Origin: an uncultured Alphaproteobacteria bacterium
Lineage (GTDB): Bacteria; Pseudomonadota; Alphaproteobacteria; Rhodobacterales; Rhodobacteraceae
Assembly: GCA_902533625.1 (NCBI GenBank)
Contig: CACAMI010000001.1
Coordinates: forward strand, 124,001-188,000
DNA length: 64,000 nt
Reading direction: 5' to 3'
The notes below the pieces were generated by a model. It was not told the origin of the DNA and did no database searches. It worked only from the letters and a program-made list of their open reading frames with translations. The position numbers and the translations under genes were made by a program. Below are positions 1-11,895 of this stretch, one piece after another. Within the stretch, counting starts at the first letter, position 1. Every line of letters starts with the position of its first letter.

Positions 1-236
1 TTTTGTCTATGTCTAGAGAAATAGTAAAACTTTTTGGAGTGCCACCTATTCTACTGTTGGATGAAATTGGAGCACATCTCGATCATGAAAGAAGAAATGA
101 ACTGATATTGCAACTTTTTGCGCTTAAGGCCCAGTTCTTTATTACTGCGACTGATCAAAGTTTTTTTAAGTATGATTATGATGACTTGAATTATGTAGAA
201 ATCCTTAATAAAGGCGGAAATTCTTATATAAAATAA
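1..236 (+). CDS. recF: RecF, C-terminal end (cut by window edge)
   Basis: This is the last 77 or so codons of the RecF recombination mediator, an SMC-like ATPase that helps load RecA at single-strand gaps. The visible part carries the Walker B / D-loop region, with the motif PPILLLDEIGAHLD near the start, then a stretch ending in ITATDQSFF, which is how alphaproteobacterial RecF proteins close. The 5' end lies outside the window; the reading frame is open from the first complete codon at base 3. gyrB follows 68 bases downstream in the same direction, the usual origin-proximal order recF-gyrB. Confidence 0.85.
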   Translation, partial: LSMSREIVKLFGVPPILLLDEIGAHLDHERRNELILQLFALKAQFFITATDQSFFKYDYDDLNYVEILNKGGNSYIK

Positions 237-292
237 AGTTAACAAATTTTATTCCTTTTAGTGACAAATAAATCTAATTATATTATCGTTAA

Positions 293-3603
<3,311 letters not shown>

Positions 3604-3609
3604 AATGTT

Positions 3610-3636
3610 AGACCGCACGATTTGATCGTGCGGTCT
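3610..3636 (-). terminator. Hairpin after HU gene
   Basis: A perfect 12-bp inverted repeat with a 3-base loop (arms 3610-3621 and 3625-3636), GC-rich in an AT-rich background, begins 11 bases after the HU stop. Read on the minus strand it is followed by a short T-containing tail (ACATTTTG), weaker than a textbook T-run. It most likely terminates or attenuates HU transcription before the transporter gene. Confidence 0.7.
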
Positions 3637-3646
3637 CAACGGTTAT

Positions 3647-3937
3647 TTAAGAATTAATAGCGTCTTTAAGAGCTTTGGCTATTGATACCTTGGCCACTCT
3701 ATCAGCTGGTTTTTTAATTTGTTCATTTGTTTGAGGATTTCTTACCATTCTTTCTGGACGTGCTCGGCAATATATTTTTCCAACTCCAGGGAGAGTAACT
3801 GCACCTCCTCCGGCTACCTCTTTAGTAATTATTCCGCATAGTGCATCAACCATTCTATTAGCTGAAGCTTTATCAGAACCCATTGTTTCTGCTAGAGATG
3901 CAACGAGCTGTGATTTTGTCATTGGCTTTTGTGTCAT
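3647..3937 (-). CDS. HU-family DNA-binding protein
   Basis: Histone-like nucleoid protein of about 96 residues, the usual HU/IHF length. It begins with a helical region (MTKSQLVASLAETMGSDKA), followed by the beta-arm segment GGGAVTLPGVGKIYCRARPERMVRNPQTNE, in which the RNPxT motif at the arm tip contacts the DNA minor groove. The ATG at 3937 is preferred over a GTG four codons earlier because AGTGGA lies seven bases upstream of it. The gene has its own promoter region, with TATACT at 3994-3999 on the complement, and a strong hairpin behind it. The sequence is more diverged than typical HupB and could be a specialised HU paralogue. Confidence 0.93.
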   Translation of the reverse strand: MTQKPMTKSQLVASLAETMGSDKASANRMVDALCGIITKEVAGGGAVTLPGVGKIYCRARPERMVRNPQTNEQIKKPADRVAKVSIAKALKDAINS

Positions 3938-4323
3938 ATTAAATTCCACTTATGTTTTATTGAAACACTGTTATTAACAGTGCTATTTAAGATAGTATAG
4001 TAAGAACTTAACCAAAATTTTCTTGTAAAAACAATGGTAGTTTGAAGAAAATGGGAAAAAATTTGAAAAAATCCTAATAAATAATCGAATATTGTTACAT
4101 CAGTATGGAAAAAATCATCAAGACCCAGCTTTTTATAGCTTTCTGGTAGAGAGGTAATATTTTGAGATATTAAAGTCTAGGTAGGATTTTATACCTAATA
4201 GAGCTATATCTAAGCCTATGGTTTCTTTTTCGGAGCATCTTAGGTCCAAAGGTATTTTCTAAACGGGACTTATCTGTTAAAAACTGCTAAAATGCTACCA
4301 AATGTGTATCTGAGAAAATAAAG
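3938..4323. other. Gene-free divergent promoter region
   Basis: About 385 bases between the divergent HU and PBP1A genes. Apart from the HU promoter and palindrome I see only weak elements: an inverted repeat TAGGTA/TACCTA around 4180-4197 and a possible -10 box TAAAAT near 4290 reading toward the PBP gene. No open frame with a ribosome binding site and no recognisable RNA gene was found; a small RNA cannot be excluded. Confidence 0.4.
3966..3999 (-). promoter_or_regulatory. HU promoter -10 and leader palindrome
   Basis: On the minus strand TATACT (3994-3999) makes a good -10 box. Just downstream, at roughly +6 to +22, is the perfect palindrome CACTGTTATTAACAGTG (3966-3982), an 8-bp inverted repeat around one base. 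It could be an operator for a dimeric regulator or a hairpin in the HU mRNA leader. No convincing -35 box was found. Confidence 0.4.
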
Positions 4324-6354
4324 TTGCCCAAGGAACAATCTTTTTTTAAAAAACTTTACTATCTACCAAAGGTTTTCTTACAGTTTGCACTGAAAGCTTT
4401 CAATTGGCTACTTCTTAGATTCTTTTTGATTGGTTGCTTTATATTTAGTTTCCTTGTTTTATATTTTTACTTAATAATCCCAGACATTTCAGAACTTCTA
4501 GATGGAAGAGATAGAGGTTCCGTTGAAATAACAGATCTTAATGGAGTAAATTTTGCTTCAAGAGGAAGGCAGTTTTCTAATGATTTAACGCCACTCAACA
4601 TTCCTAAGTTAATTCATGATTCTATCATAGCTGTAGAGGATAAAAGGTTTTATTCTCACCTTGGGGTTTCTCCTCGTGGAATTTTATCCGCAATTCGTAT
4701 TAATTTAAAAGAAGGACGCTCACCATTTAAAGGCCACGGCGGGTCAACTATTACTCAGCAGATTTCTAAGTTGATTTGTCTGGGTAAAACAGAGAACAAA
4801 AATGATTTAGATTGTAGGAGACAAACTTTAGGTCGTAAAATTATTGAGATACCTTTTTCTTTTGCTCTTGAGTTGAAATTCACAAAGAAAGAAATATTAA
4901 GCATTTACGTCAACCGCGCCTATTTGGGAGGTGGAGCAAATGGTTTTGAGGCTGCAGCTTACCGGTATTTTAGAAAAAAATCACACAACTTGAATTTGTC
5001 CGAGGCAGCCATGCTGTCAGGTCTCTTAACTGCACCTTCAAAATATTCTCCTCTTAATAGGATAGATTTAGCACGTGAGAGAGGTTCAATTGTCCTTAGA
5101 TTAATGAGACAACAAGGTTATATTTCTGAAAGTGAATATCAAAGTGCTATTTCTCAACCTGCAAAATTGCATCCACAAGCTAAGACAAAAGTTGGAGAGG
5201 ATTTTGCCAATTGGATAATAAGAAATGCACCAGATATCCTTTCTAATGATACTACGGAAGATATCGTAATTAACACTACCTTTGATCCAAAAATTCAAAC
5301 TGTTGTAGAGGAAGCATATAAAAATATCCTATCTAATCGTCTTAAGGCAAATTCAAACGCACAGATAGCGATAGTTGTAATGGAAAAAAATGGTGCAGTA
5401 AGAGCTATAGTCGGTGGACGTGAGCTAAAGGAAAGCAAGAATTATTTTAATAGAGCCACTCAAGCCAAAAGACAGCCTGGCTCAGCATTTAAACCTTTTG
5501 TATACGCAACTGCCCTTGATTTGGGATATTCTCCTTTTTCAATAGCAAATGATAGGCGGCTAAGTGTAAAGGTTCCTGGGTTCAAGGAATACTCACCAAA
5601 AAATTATAACGATGAATATATTGGTTCTACTACTTTAATTACGGCACTTTCAAATTCTATAAATACAATCGCCGTAGAAATAGGCAACTCAATTGGGTAT
5701 GGTAGGATTAAAGATACAGCTAAGAAGCTTGGAATAGATTCTCAGATATCTTTAAACCCTTCTATGTCCTTAGGTACTTCTGAAGTTTCTCTAATTGAAT
5801 TAACAAGTGCTTATGCGGGTATTTTAAATAAGGGTGTAAGCATTAAGCCTTTTGGTTTGAAGGAATTATCCTTGAAAGGAGACAACTTTCCTATCATCGA
5901 GCATAAAGTTTATTTGGGGAATCAAGCAATAAGTGAAGGAGCATCTGAGGCATTAGTTTATATGTTAAATCAAGTTATTGAAAAAGGAACTGGTGTAAGG
6001 GCAAAAATTAAAGATTGGGGATTGGCAGGTAAAACAGGAACTACACAGAATGCCAGAGATGCTTGGTTTTTAGGGTTCTCTTCTGAATATGTTGTTGGAG
6101 TATGGATGGGGAAAGATGACAATACTCCGCTTGAGGGAGTAACTGGGGGGACACTTCCTGCTGAAATTTGGAGGAGCATTATGCTAAGCTTAAAGCCATT
6201 ACATTCAAAGGAATCTCAAGAAATGTCTCTTCCAGTAATAGTAAACACAGATGAAATTAAAAAAGGATTGGAAGAAGTGCCCAAAAATATCAATCTAAAA
6301 GACTATAGAAATGAGAGTTTTTTTGAAAGGATAATTAAATCTTTTTCTAACTGA
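4324..6354 (+). CDS. Bifunctional penicillin-binding protein, PBP1A type
   Basis: Class A penicillin-binding protein that polymerises glycan strands and crosslinks peptides in the periplasm. A single membrane anchor lies at about residues 28-55. The GT51 transglycosylase domain follows, with the catalytic glutamate in AVEDKRFYSH (E105) and GGSTITQQISK. The transpeptidase domain shows the active-site serine in PGSAFKPF (S387, K390), SIN (S445-N447) and KTGTTQ (K570). The length (676) is on the short side because there is no long OB/C-terminal extension. The start is a TTG with only a weak upstream GAG, but no better start exists nearby. It converges on the mlaC-like gene; a short AT-rich inverted repeat (6353-6371) spans both stops. 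Confidence 0.93.
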   Translation: MPKEQSFFKKLYYLPKVFLQFALKAFNWLLLRFFLIGCFIFSFLVLYFYLIIPDISELLDGRDRGSVEITDLNGVNFASRGRQFSNDLTPLNIPKLIHDSIIAVEDKRFYSHLGVSPRGILSAIRINLKEGRSPFKGHGGSTITQQISKLICLGKTENKNDLDCRRQTLGRKIIEIPFSFALELKFTKKEILSIYVNRAYLGGGANGFEAAAYRYFRKKSHNLNLSEAAMLSGLLTAPSKYSPLNRIDLARERGSIVLRLMRQQGYISESEYQSAISQPAKLHPQAKTKVGEDFANWIIRNAPDILSNDTTEDIVINTTFDPKIQTVVEEAYKNILSNRLKANSNAQIAIVVMEKNGAVRAIVGGRELKESKNYFNRATQAKRQPGSAFKPFVYATALDLGYSPFSIANDRRLSVKVPGFKEYSPKNYNDEYIGSTTLITALSNSINTIAVEIGNSIGYGRIKDTAKKLGIDSQISLNPSMSLGTSEVSLIELTSAYAGILNKGVSIKPFGLKELSLKGDNFPIIEHKVYLGNQAISEGASEALVYMLNQVIEKGTGVRAKIKDWGLAGKTGTTQNARDAWFLGFSSEYVVGVWMGKDDNTPLEGVTGGTLPAEIWRSIMLSLKPLHSKESQEMSLPVIVNTDEIKKGLEEVPKNINLKDYRNESFFERIIKSFSN

Positions 6355-6359
6355 AAATA

Positions 6360-6977
6360 TTAATAATTTTCTAGTTCCTTAATTAATGTCGGCACGGAAC
6401 CAGACAGAGACCTTAACAAGTTACGAATTTCAGTCCTCTCGGTATGAATCATCGAAATTCCTTCAAATTTAATATTAATCAATTTTAGGTCATTCTTATG
6501 TATAACAACCTGCCAAGAAATGTCGAAAGACTTTGAATTCTCAGTTATGATCTTACTTTCGATCAGATATCCTTTTGAACCCTGATTCTTAACATTTGCT
6601 ATCCGTAGATTTCCAGAATTAAAATCTCCAAATTGTTTGCCGTACTTTTTGGCCATATAATATTTTAGTGCTGAAGAAAAATGTTTTCTTTCTGCTTTAG
6701 TAGAGGTTTTCCAGCTTGGGCCAAGCACAGCCCTTGATATAAACAAAACATCAACACTCTCATCAAAGAGAGATAACATGTTCGATATTTTTTCCAATTC
6801 GCTGGACTCCTTTGAAGCAACTTTGTTAATTTTCTTATAGATGGTTTCGACAAAATTCTTTGGGTCTAGTCTTTCTGTATTGCTTTCAGAATAAAGATAA
6901 TTACTTCCTATCGTGTACAAAAAAATAACTGAGGCACACAATATTATTTGTCTTTTTAAATTATCTGTAGCTAACAT
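6360..6977 (-). CDS. MlaC/Ttg2D-type phospholipid-binding protein
   Basis: Predicted periplasmic lipid carrier of the MlaC (toluene tolerance, Ttg2D) family, which shuttles phospholipids between the outer-membrane lipoprotein and the inner-membrane Mla ABC transporter. A hydrophobic signal segment covers residues 10-30. The mature part has the family's layout: an N-terminal helical region (DPKNFVETIYKKINKVA), a region resembling LFDESVDVLFISRAVLGPSWKTSTKAER, and a C-terminal beta region (WQVVIHKNDLKLINIKFEGISMIHTERTE) including the conserved final strand pattern. The other mla genes are not adjacent, so the assignment rests on the sequence only. It is separated by 14 bases from the hydrolase upstream and probably shares its transcript. 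Confidence 0.8.
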   Translation of the reverse strand: MLATDNLKRQIILCASVIFLYTIGSNYLYSESNTERLDPKNFVETIYKKINKVASKESSELEKISNMLSLFDESVDVLFISRAVLGPSWKTSTKAERKHFSSALKYYMAKKYGKQFGDFNSGNLRIANVKNQGSKGYLIESKIITENSKSFDISWQVVIHKNDLKLINIKFEGISMIHTERTEIRNLLRSLSGSVPTLIKELENY

Positions 6978-6991
6978 GGTTTTTTGAAAAA

Positions 6992-7855
6992 TTAGATCTT
7001 ATTTATTGGAATCTTTATGTAAGATGTCCCATTTTCTTCTTTAGGAGGTAGATCCCCAGCTCTCATATTAACTTGGATTGATGGGATTAGGAGTTTTGGA
7101 AATCCAAGTAGAGAATCTTTCTTTTCCCTAAGCTGGACAAACGCATCTTCACTAATGTTATCATTTACGTGAGGGTTGTTTTCTCTTTGTGCGCCAACTG
7201 TAGTTCTATATTGGTATTCAGACCTACCATTGGGAAGATAGTCGTGGCACATCCATAAAACCGTTTGTGACTGGTGCTCAAGTATTCGCCGTATTGATTT
7301 ATACATGGTTCTGGCATCGCCTCCGGGAAAATCACATCTTGCTGTTCCAAAATCTGGCATAAATAAGGTGTCCCCGACAAAAATGTTGTCTTCAATTTTA
7401 TAGCAACCACAAGCGGGCGTATGTCCAGGTGTGGAAATATATGAAGATAAAACCTCGCCTATATAAAAAGACTCCCCGTCATTAAAAAGTTTGTCAAATT
7501 GTGACCCATCTCTTTTGAAGCCTTTTTCGGCGTTATATATTTCGCCAAAGGTATGTTGGATTTCCTTCACTCTACTTCCTATACCAATCTGGCCTCCTAA
7601 ATTATCTCTAATATAAGGGGCTGCTGATAGATGGTCCGCATGAACATGGGTCTCCAGAATCCATTCAATACTAATATTGTTCTCTTTGATATAGCTTATA
7701 ACTAGATCTACATGTTCACTATTAGTCTTCCCAGTGTCCACATCAAAATCAAGGCAACTATCAATAACGGCGCCTTTATTTGAGCTTTTGTCAAAGACAA
7801 CGTAACAAAAGGTATTACTCTTTAAATGGAAGAAGGGTTTTATCTCAATTGTCAT
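6992..7855 (-). CDS. Metallo-beta-lactamase fold hydrolase, persulfide-dioxygenase-like
   Basis: The 287-residue protein has a single metallo-hydrolase domain. The metal-binding THVHADH motif lies at about residues 90-96, a second histidine in STPGHTPAC, and GDTLF provides the bridging aspartate. The overall pattern (long tail with PHVND, KLLIPSIQVNMRAGDLPP) matches the Blh/ETHE1-like group, in which iron-dependent members oxidise glutathione persulfide to sulfite in sulfide detoxification. Rhodanese domains seen in some relatives are absent. The sulfur role is inferred from family resemblance; a different thioester or persulfide substrate is possible. The start ATG lies in a typical AT-rich upstream region, divergent from the RidA operon. 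Confidence 0.82.
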   Translation of the reverse strand: MTIEIKPFFHLKSNTFCYVVFDKSSNKGAVIDSCLDFDVDTGKTNSEHVDLVISYIKENNISIEWILETHVHADHLSAAPYIRDNLGGQIGIGSRVKEIQHTFGEIYNAEKGFKRDGSQFDKLFNDGESFYIGEVLSSYISTPGHTPACGCYKIEDNIFVGDTLFMPDFGTARCDFPGGDARTMYKSIRRILEHQSQTVLWMCHDYLPNGRSEYQYRTTVGAQRENNPHVNDNISEDAFVQLREKKDSLLGFPKLLIPSIQVNMRAGDLPPKEENGTSYIKIPINKI

Positions 7856-7996
7856 AGTGCAAGGTTCCCAAAAAAAAGTAACACTAATGATTATATATTA
7901 TGAACTATTTAAAACATAGGAATAATATATAGTTTAAATTTACAGGCTTTGATTATTTTAATATAAAAAAAAATTAATAATGGAAAGGAATTTATT

Positions 7997-8461
7997 GTGA
8001 GTAATTCTATTGAAGAAAAAATGAAGACTTTAGGAATTAATTTACCTGAAGCCCCGTCCCCAGCTGCAAATTATGTGCCCTTCGTAATTACGGGAAACCA
8101 TGTCTATATTTCTGGCCAGGTGTCAGCAGATCAAAATGGTTTTATATGTGGAAAACTTGGTTCTGACATATCAATTGAAGATGGATATGAGGCAGCAAGA
8201 AGCTGCGGGTTAGCATTGCTTTCTCAGTTAAAGGTAGCTTGCTCAGGAGATCTTGAAAGAGTTAAAAAAGTTGTTAAGTTAACGGGTTTCGTAAATTGTA
8301 CAGCAGACTTCTCGGCTCAACCAAAAGTTGTTAATGGCGCGTCAGATTTAATGTTTGAAGTATTTGAATCCAAAGGAAAGCACGCTCGTTCAGCTGTTGG
8401 AACAGTATCCTTGCCGTTAGGAGTAGCGGTGGAGGTAGAGGGAATATTTGAACTTTCATAA
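7997..8461 (+). CDS. RidA/YjgF-family protein
   Basis: Member of the RidA/YjgF/YER057c family, small trimeric enzymes that hydrolyse reactive enamines and imines made by PLP enzymes. At 154 residues it is the longer subtype (YjgH/YoaB-like), with VYISGQVSAD, VKKVVKLTGFVNC and HARSAVGTVSLPLGVAVEVEGIFEL. The classical catalytic arginine region is represented by ARSAVG. The start is a GTG with a good GAAAGGAA site seven bases upstream. It leads an apparent operon with the GDPD-type gene 25 bases downstream, an arrangement I recall as common in Rhodobacteraceae. Confidence 0.9.
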   Translation: MSNSIEEKMKTLGINLPEAPSPAANYVPFVITGNHVYISGQVSADQNGFICGKLGSDISIEDGYEAARSCGLALLSQLKVACSGDLERVKKVVKLTGFVNCTADFSAQPKVVNGASDLMFEVFESKGKHARSAVGTVSLPLGVAVEVEGIFELS

Positions 8462-8486
8462 TAGGGTGTTTAACCACTGAAAAACC

Positions 8487-9239
8487 ATGGCTTTAAACTC
8501 AATATTCCTTTCCAGGCCTTTTTCGCATAGAGGTTTACATGGAAAAGAAATTACCGAGAATTCGAGAGCAGCATTTCAAGCGGCCATTTGTAAAGGGTTC
8601 GGTATTGAGTTGGATGTTCAGGGACTAGCGGACTCCTCTCCTGTAGTTTTTCATGATGATTTTTTAGAAAGGCTTACCAATGCGCAGGGTCAAGTGAGTC
8701 ATCTGAAAGTTAAGAATTTGGAAAAAATTTACTTAAGTAATGGAGAATCTATACCAACTCTTGAAGAGATATTAAATTTAGTTAATGGAAAAGTTCCAAT
8801 TCTTTTGGAAGTAAAAGATCAAGACGGAATGTTGGGGAAAAATATTGGACAATTAGTTCAAAAAACAGCAAATTTAATTAACGCCTACAGAGGTCCTTTG
8901 GCCGCCATGTCCTTTAATCCCTTTGTAGTTAAAGCTTTGGAAAATTTATCTCCTAAAATTCCAAGAGGTTTGGTTACGGACGATTTTTTTTCAAAAGAAT
9001 GGGGTTTTCTTAGTTTGGAACAAAAAGAGTCTCTTAACAAAATGTTGTTTTCAAAGACAAGCCAGTTGGATTTCATTTCTCATAACGTGACAAAGATCAG
9101 AAGCCCACAGATAAATCTAGCCAGGAAAGAAAATCTTCCCATTCTCTGTTGGACTGTTCGTTCCAGTATTCAAGAGAGGGAAGCTAAAAAAATTTTTGAT
9201 AATATTACTTTTGAAAATTATTTTCCAAATTTGGTTTAA
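8487..9239 (+). CDS. Glycerophosphodiester phosphodiesterase family protein
   Basis: A 250-residue TIM-barrel phosphodiesterase (GDPD, UgpQ-like) expected to cleave glycerophosphodiesters to glycerol-3-phosphate and an alcohol. Catalytic signatures are the early SHRGLHG with the active-site histidine (residues 13-18), FGIELDVQ providing acidic metal ligands, VVFHDD with the second histidine, and PILLEVK. No signal peptide is evident, so it should act in the cytoplasm on phospholipid breakdown products. It follows ridA and precedes the acyltransferase-like gene by 13 bases; the three look co-transcribed. Confidence 0.9.
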   Translation: MALNSIFLSRPFSHRGLHGKEITENSRAAFQAAICKGFGIELDVQGLADSSPVVFHDDFLERLTNAQGQVSHLKVKNLEKIYLSNGESIPTLEEILNLVNGKVPILLEVKDQDGMLGKNIGQLVQKTANLINAYRGPLAAMSFNPFVVKALENLSPKIPRGLVTDDFFSKEWGFLSLEQKESLNKMLFSKTSQLDFISHNVTKIRSPQINLARKENLPILCWTVRSSIQEREAKKIFDNITFENYFPNLV

Positions 9240-9252
9240 AGAAAAGAAACTT

Positions 9253-10413
9253 ATGACCTTACAAATAAAAATAATAAACAGTCTGGATAAAATTGATGAA
9301 GATATCTGGGATTCCTGCTCAAACTCCATAAGTAGCAAAGGAAAGCCCTATGACCCCTTTACTACCTATAGGTTTTTACGAGCGTTAGAAAAAAGTAAAT
9401 CTGTGGGAGAGGGCACGGGATGGTATCCTCAGCATCTTCTAGCTTTAAGGAAAAAGGAGGTGGTAGGAGTTGTCCCTATGTATTTAAAAAGCAACTCACA
9501 AGGGGAATACATTTTTGATCATAATTGGGCACATGCTTATCAAAATGCTGGAGGGTCTTATTACCCAAAGCTTCAGATTAGTGTTCCTTTTACACCTGCT
9601 ACAGGAAGGCGGTTCCTGTTAAAATACGAAAATGATAAAGATACATCCTTAGAGATTTTAAAATATATAAAGTCTCTTGCTACAAATAATAAATTATCTT
9701 CAGTCCATATTACTTTTTGTGAGATAGATGAAAAACTAATCCCAATTCAAGAAGGCTTTCTAAGCAGAGAGACCTACCAATTCCACTGGAAAAATTACAA
9801 CTTTAAAGACTTCGAAGAATTTCTTGGCAAGCTCTCTTCTAGAAAGAGAAAGGCAATAAAAAAAGAAAGAAAAGTTGCAAATAATTTTGGTGGAAAAATA
9901 GTACAATATTCTGGCGATAATATAACTATGGAACATTGGCATTATTTTTGGAAATTCTATCAAGATACTGGAAAGCGAAAGTGGGGGGCACCATATTTGA
10001 CTTGGGAATTCTTCAAAGAAATTCATAAAACGATGAGAAACGATATTTTACTTGTCTTAGCTCTTAATAAGGGAGAGGCAATAGCGGGTGCTTTAAATTT
10101 CGTTGGAAGTAAAACACTTTTCGGTAGGTATTGGGGGGCAACAGAATATCATAAATTTCTGCATTACGAGTTATGTTATTATCAGGCTATTGATTATGCA
10201 ATAAATAATGGACTTGAAAAAGTTGAAGCAGGTGCGCAAGGAGATCATAAAATCTCGAGAGGATACTTGCCACACAAAACTCATTCACTACACTGGTTTT
10301 TACATAGTGGAATGCATGAGGCGATTCAGAATTATTTGGTTGGCGAGAAGGAATCCATTGATTTTGATACAGGTTATATAAGGAATTTAAGTCCATTTAA
10401 GGAGATAAATTAA
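9253..10413 (+). CDS. GNAT/FemAB-like protein (PF04339-type)
   Basis: A 386-residue cytoplasmic protein resembling the family labelled peptidoglycan biosynthesis/recognition (PF04339), which has a FemAB/GNAT-like acyltransferase fold. Recognisable stretches are [11 protein letters not shown] near the middle, [13 protein letters not shown]-like [31 protein letters not shown], and the C-terminal [35 protein letters not shown]. The reaction is not established for the family; transfer of an aminoacyl or acetyl group is inferred from the fold. I use the ATG at 9253, because an upstream in-frame start (9196) lies inside the preceding gene. Its stop overlaps the next gene's start by one base (TAATG). 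Confidence 0.82.
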   Translation: MTLQIKIINSLDKIDEDIWDSCSNSISSKGKPYDPFTTYRFLRALEKSKSVGEGTGWYPQHLLALRKKEVVGVVPMYLKSNSQGEYIFDHNWAHAYQNAGGSYYPKLQISVPFTPATGRRFLLKYENDKDTSLEILKYIKSLATNNKLSSVHITFCEIDEKLIPIQEGFLSRETYQFHWKNYNFKDFEEFLGKLSSRKRKAIKKERKVANNFGGKIVQYSGDNITMEHWHYFWKFYQDTGKRKWGAPYLTWEFFKEIHKTMRNDILLVLALNKGEAIAGALNFVGSKTLFGRYWGATEYHKFLHYELCYYQAIDYAINNGLEKVEAGAQGDHKISRGYLPHKTHSLHWFLHSGMHEAIQNYLVGEKESIDFDTGYIRNLSPFKEIN

Positions 10414-10721
10414 TGATGGAAAAAATATTTGAAGACGAAAATGATAATAAAAGTTTTGCCGAATTAATTAACTGTGGCTGGTTAGTATCTTCCTCTGGAA
10501 AAGAAATAAAAAAGGAATTTAAGTTTGATAACTTTGTTGAAGCTTTTGGATTTATGACCAAGATAGCTCTAATGGCCGAGAAGATAAATCATCACCCGGA
10601 ATGGAAAAATACTTATAATAGGGTGGAAATAGTACTTACGACTCATGACAAGGGAGGATTGACTAAGTTTGACATAAAGCTAGGTGAGATGATTGAGAGT
10701 ACTTTTAGACCAAAAAATTAA
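10413..10721 (+). CDS. Pterin-4a-carbinolamine dehydratase
   Basis: Small protein (102 residues) of the PCD/DCoH family, which dehydrates 4a-hydroxytetrahydropterin and recycles the pterin cofactor of aromatic amino acid hydroxylases. The family signature KINHHPEW is present with its two active-site histidines, followed by [20 protein letters not shown], the usual C-terminal half. No phenylalanine hydroxylase lies nearby, so the pterin partner is unknown; many alphaproteobacteria carry this gene alone. Start and preceding stop overlap (TAATG), indicating translational coupling, though an ATG one codon later is equally possible. Confidence 0.93.
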   Translation: MMEKIFEDENDNKSFAELINCGWLVSSSGKEIKKEFKFDNFVEAFGFMTKIALMAEKINHHPEWKNTYNRVEIVLTTHDKGGLTKFDIKLGEMIESTFRPKN

Positions 10722-11218
10722 TCCTGCCAATTTGTATTTTTTATTAAGGCTTGACCAGAAGAGGTTTTGCAGTAACTTCTAGATTCCTCAATTTGTAGAG
10801 ACAAAATTATCCCATTTTTAGCTATCATCGCATACCTCATAGATCTTCTTATTAAACCAATTTTAGGTACGCTAAACATCAACCCGGATGCTTCCGTAAA
10901 TTTAGCATCTGGATCACATAAGAGAATAATTTTTTTAAGGTCTACATTGTTAGCTTTTCCCCAGGCGTTCAAGACATGTGGGTCATTCGTAGTAAGAATG
11001 CCAATAATATCAACACCTTTTTTCTTTAAGTCTTTTTCAGATTCTATAATGCTTGGAAGGTGTTGTCTGGAGCAAGTGGGAGTGAATGCACCAGGCATTC
11101 CAAACAAAGCAACCGTTTTGCTGATAAATAAATCCTCATACTTTATCTCCAGGATTTCGTCATTTACCTTTGTTAGAAGGCTAAACCTAGGTAATTCTGA
11201 GCCTTCAGAAATTTTCAT
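10718..11218 (-). CDS. Peroxiredoxin, Prx5/AhpE-like
   Basis: Thiol peroxidase of 166 residues belonging to the Prx5 group, reducing hydrogen and organic peroxides with thioredoxin or glutaredoxin. The peroxidatic cysteine is in [10 protein letters not shown] (C49), followed by the family's [15 protein letters not shown] and the [15 protein letters not shown] segment. A C-terminal cysteine (SYCKTS) could be the resolving residue, but that is only inference. It is transcribed convergently with the pterin dehydratase; their stop codons overlap by the four bases TTAA. Confidence 0.94.
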   Translation of the reverse strand: MKISEGSELPRFSLLTKVNDEILEIKYEDLFISKTVALFGMPGAFTPTCSRQHLPSIIESEKDLKKKGVDIIGILTTNDPHVLNAWGKANNVDLKKIILLCDPDAKFTEASGLMFSVPKIGLIRRSMRYAMIAKNGIILSLQIEESRSYCKTSSGQALIKNTNWQD

Positions 11219-11285
11219 TTTAATCTCACCATAAGGCCGTTATATACAGGACTGACATAAAAGAGAACAGTTTTTTGGGGCAATT

Positions 11286-11843
11286 ATGAGAATTATTGGA
11301 GGTGTTTACAAAGGAAGAAAACTTAAGTCGATTGCTTCATCTGAAAATACTTCTCTTCGGCCAACATCTGCCAAAGTAAAGGAAAGTATATTCAATATAT
11401 TACGTCACAAGTTTCATTTAAATTTACATGAAATAAAAATTTTGGATTTATTTGCAGGAACTGGATCACTTGGTTTTGAGGCTATTTCAAGAGGTGCAAA
11501 AAGCGCAACTTTTGTTGAAAGTGACAAATATGCATGCAAATTAATAATGGAAAATGCAAAAACGCTAGGGGTTGAATCTAAAATATCATTAAATGTGGGG
11601 GAGTGCCAAAAAATAGGTTTAAATAAAGCAGATCCTTTCGAGTTAATATTCATGGATCCTCCGTATGGTGAAGGCTTAGGAGAAAAGTCGTTCAAAAATG
11701 TTTTGAGGGGTAATTGGGTTAAGAAGCATAGTTTAATTGTTTGGGAAGAGGGAGCAGAAATATCAAATATAGAAGGTGGTAACATTCTTGAGACGAGAAA
11801 ATATGGAGAAACGGTTTTATCATTTGTTGAGGTAATGATATAG
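11286..11843 (+). CDS. rsmD: 16S rRNA (guanine966-N2)-methyltransferase
   Basis: Class I SAM-dependent methyltransferase that modifies G966 of 16S rRNA during small-subunit assembly. It begins with the family's MRIIGGVYKGRKL and RPTSAKVKESIFNIL, then the SAM-binding motif ILDLFAGTGSLGFEA (about residues 48-62) and the catalytic N-methylation motif DPPYGEGL. The length (185) is typical. It stands alone between a divergent peroxiredoxin gene and ubiE. Confidence 0.95.
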   Translation: MRIIGGVYKGRKLKSIASSENTSLRPTSAKVKESIFNILRHKFHLNLHEIKILDLFAGTGSLGFEAISRGAKSATFVESDKYACKLIMENAKTLGVESKISLNVGECQKIGLNKADPFELIFMDPPYGEGLGEKSFKNVLRGNWVKKHSLIVWEEGAEISNIEGGNILETRKYGETVLSFVEVMI

Positions 11844-11895
11844 GTTAAGAATAAAAGAATATATCTAATTAGACTATTTAAGGCGGAAAAAAATT

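Noticed and set aside
4100-4300. A small regulatory RNA gene between HU and PBP1A
   Set aside because: Short inverted repeats (AGCTTTTTATAGCT, TAGGTA/TACCTA) exist, but there is no promoter-terminator pair or known RNA motif.
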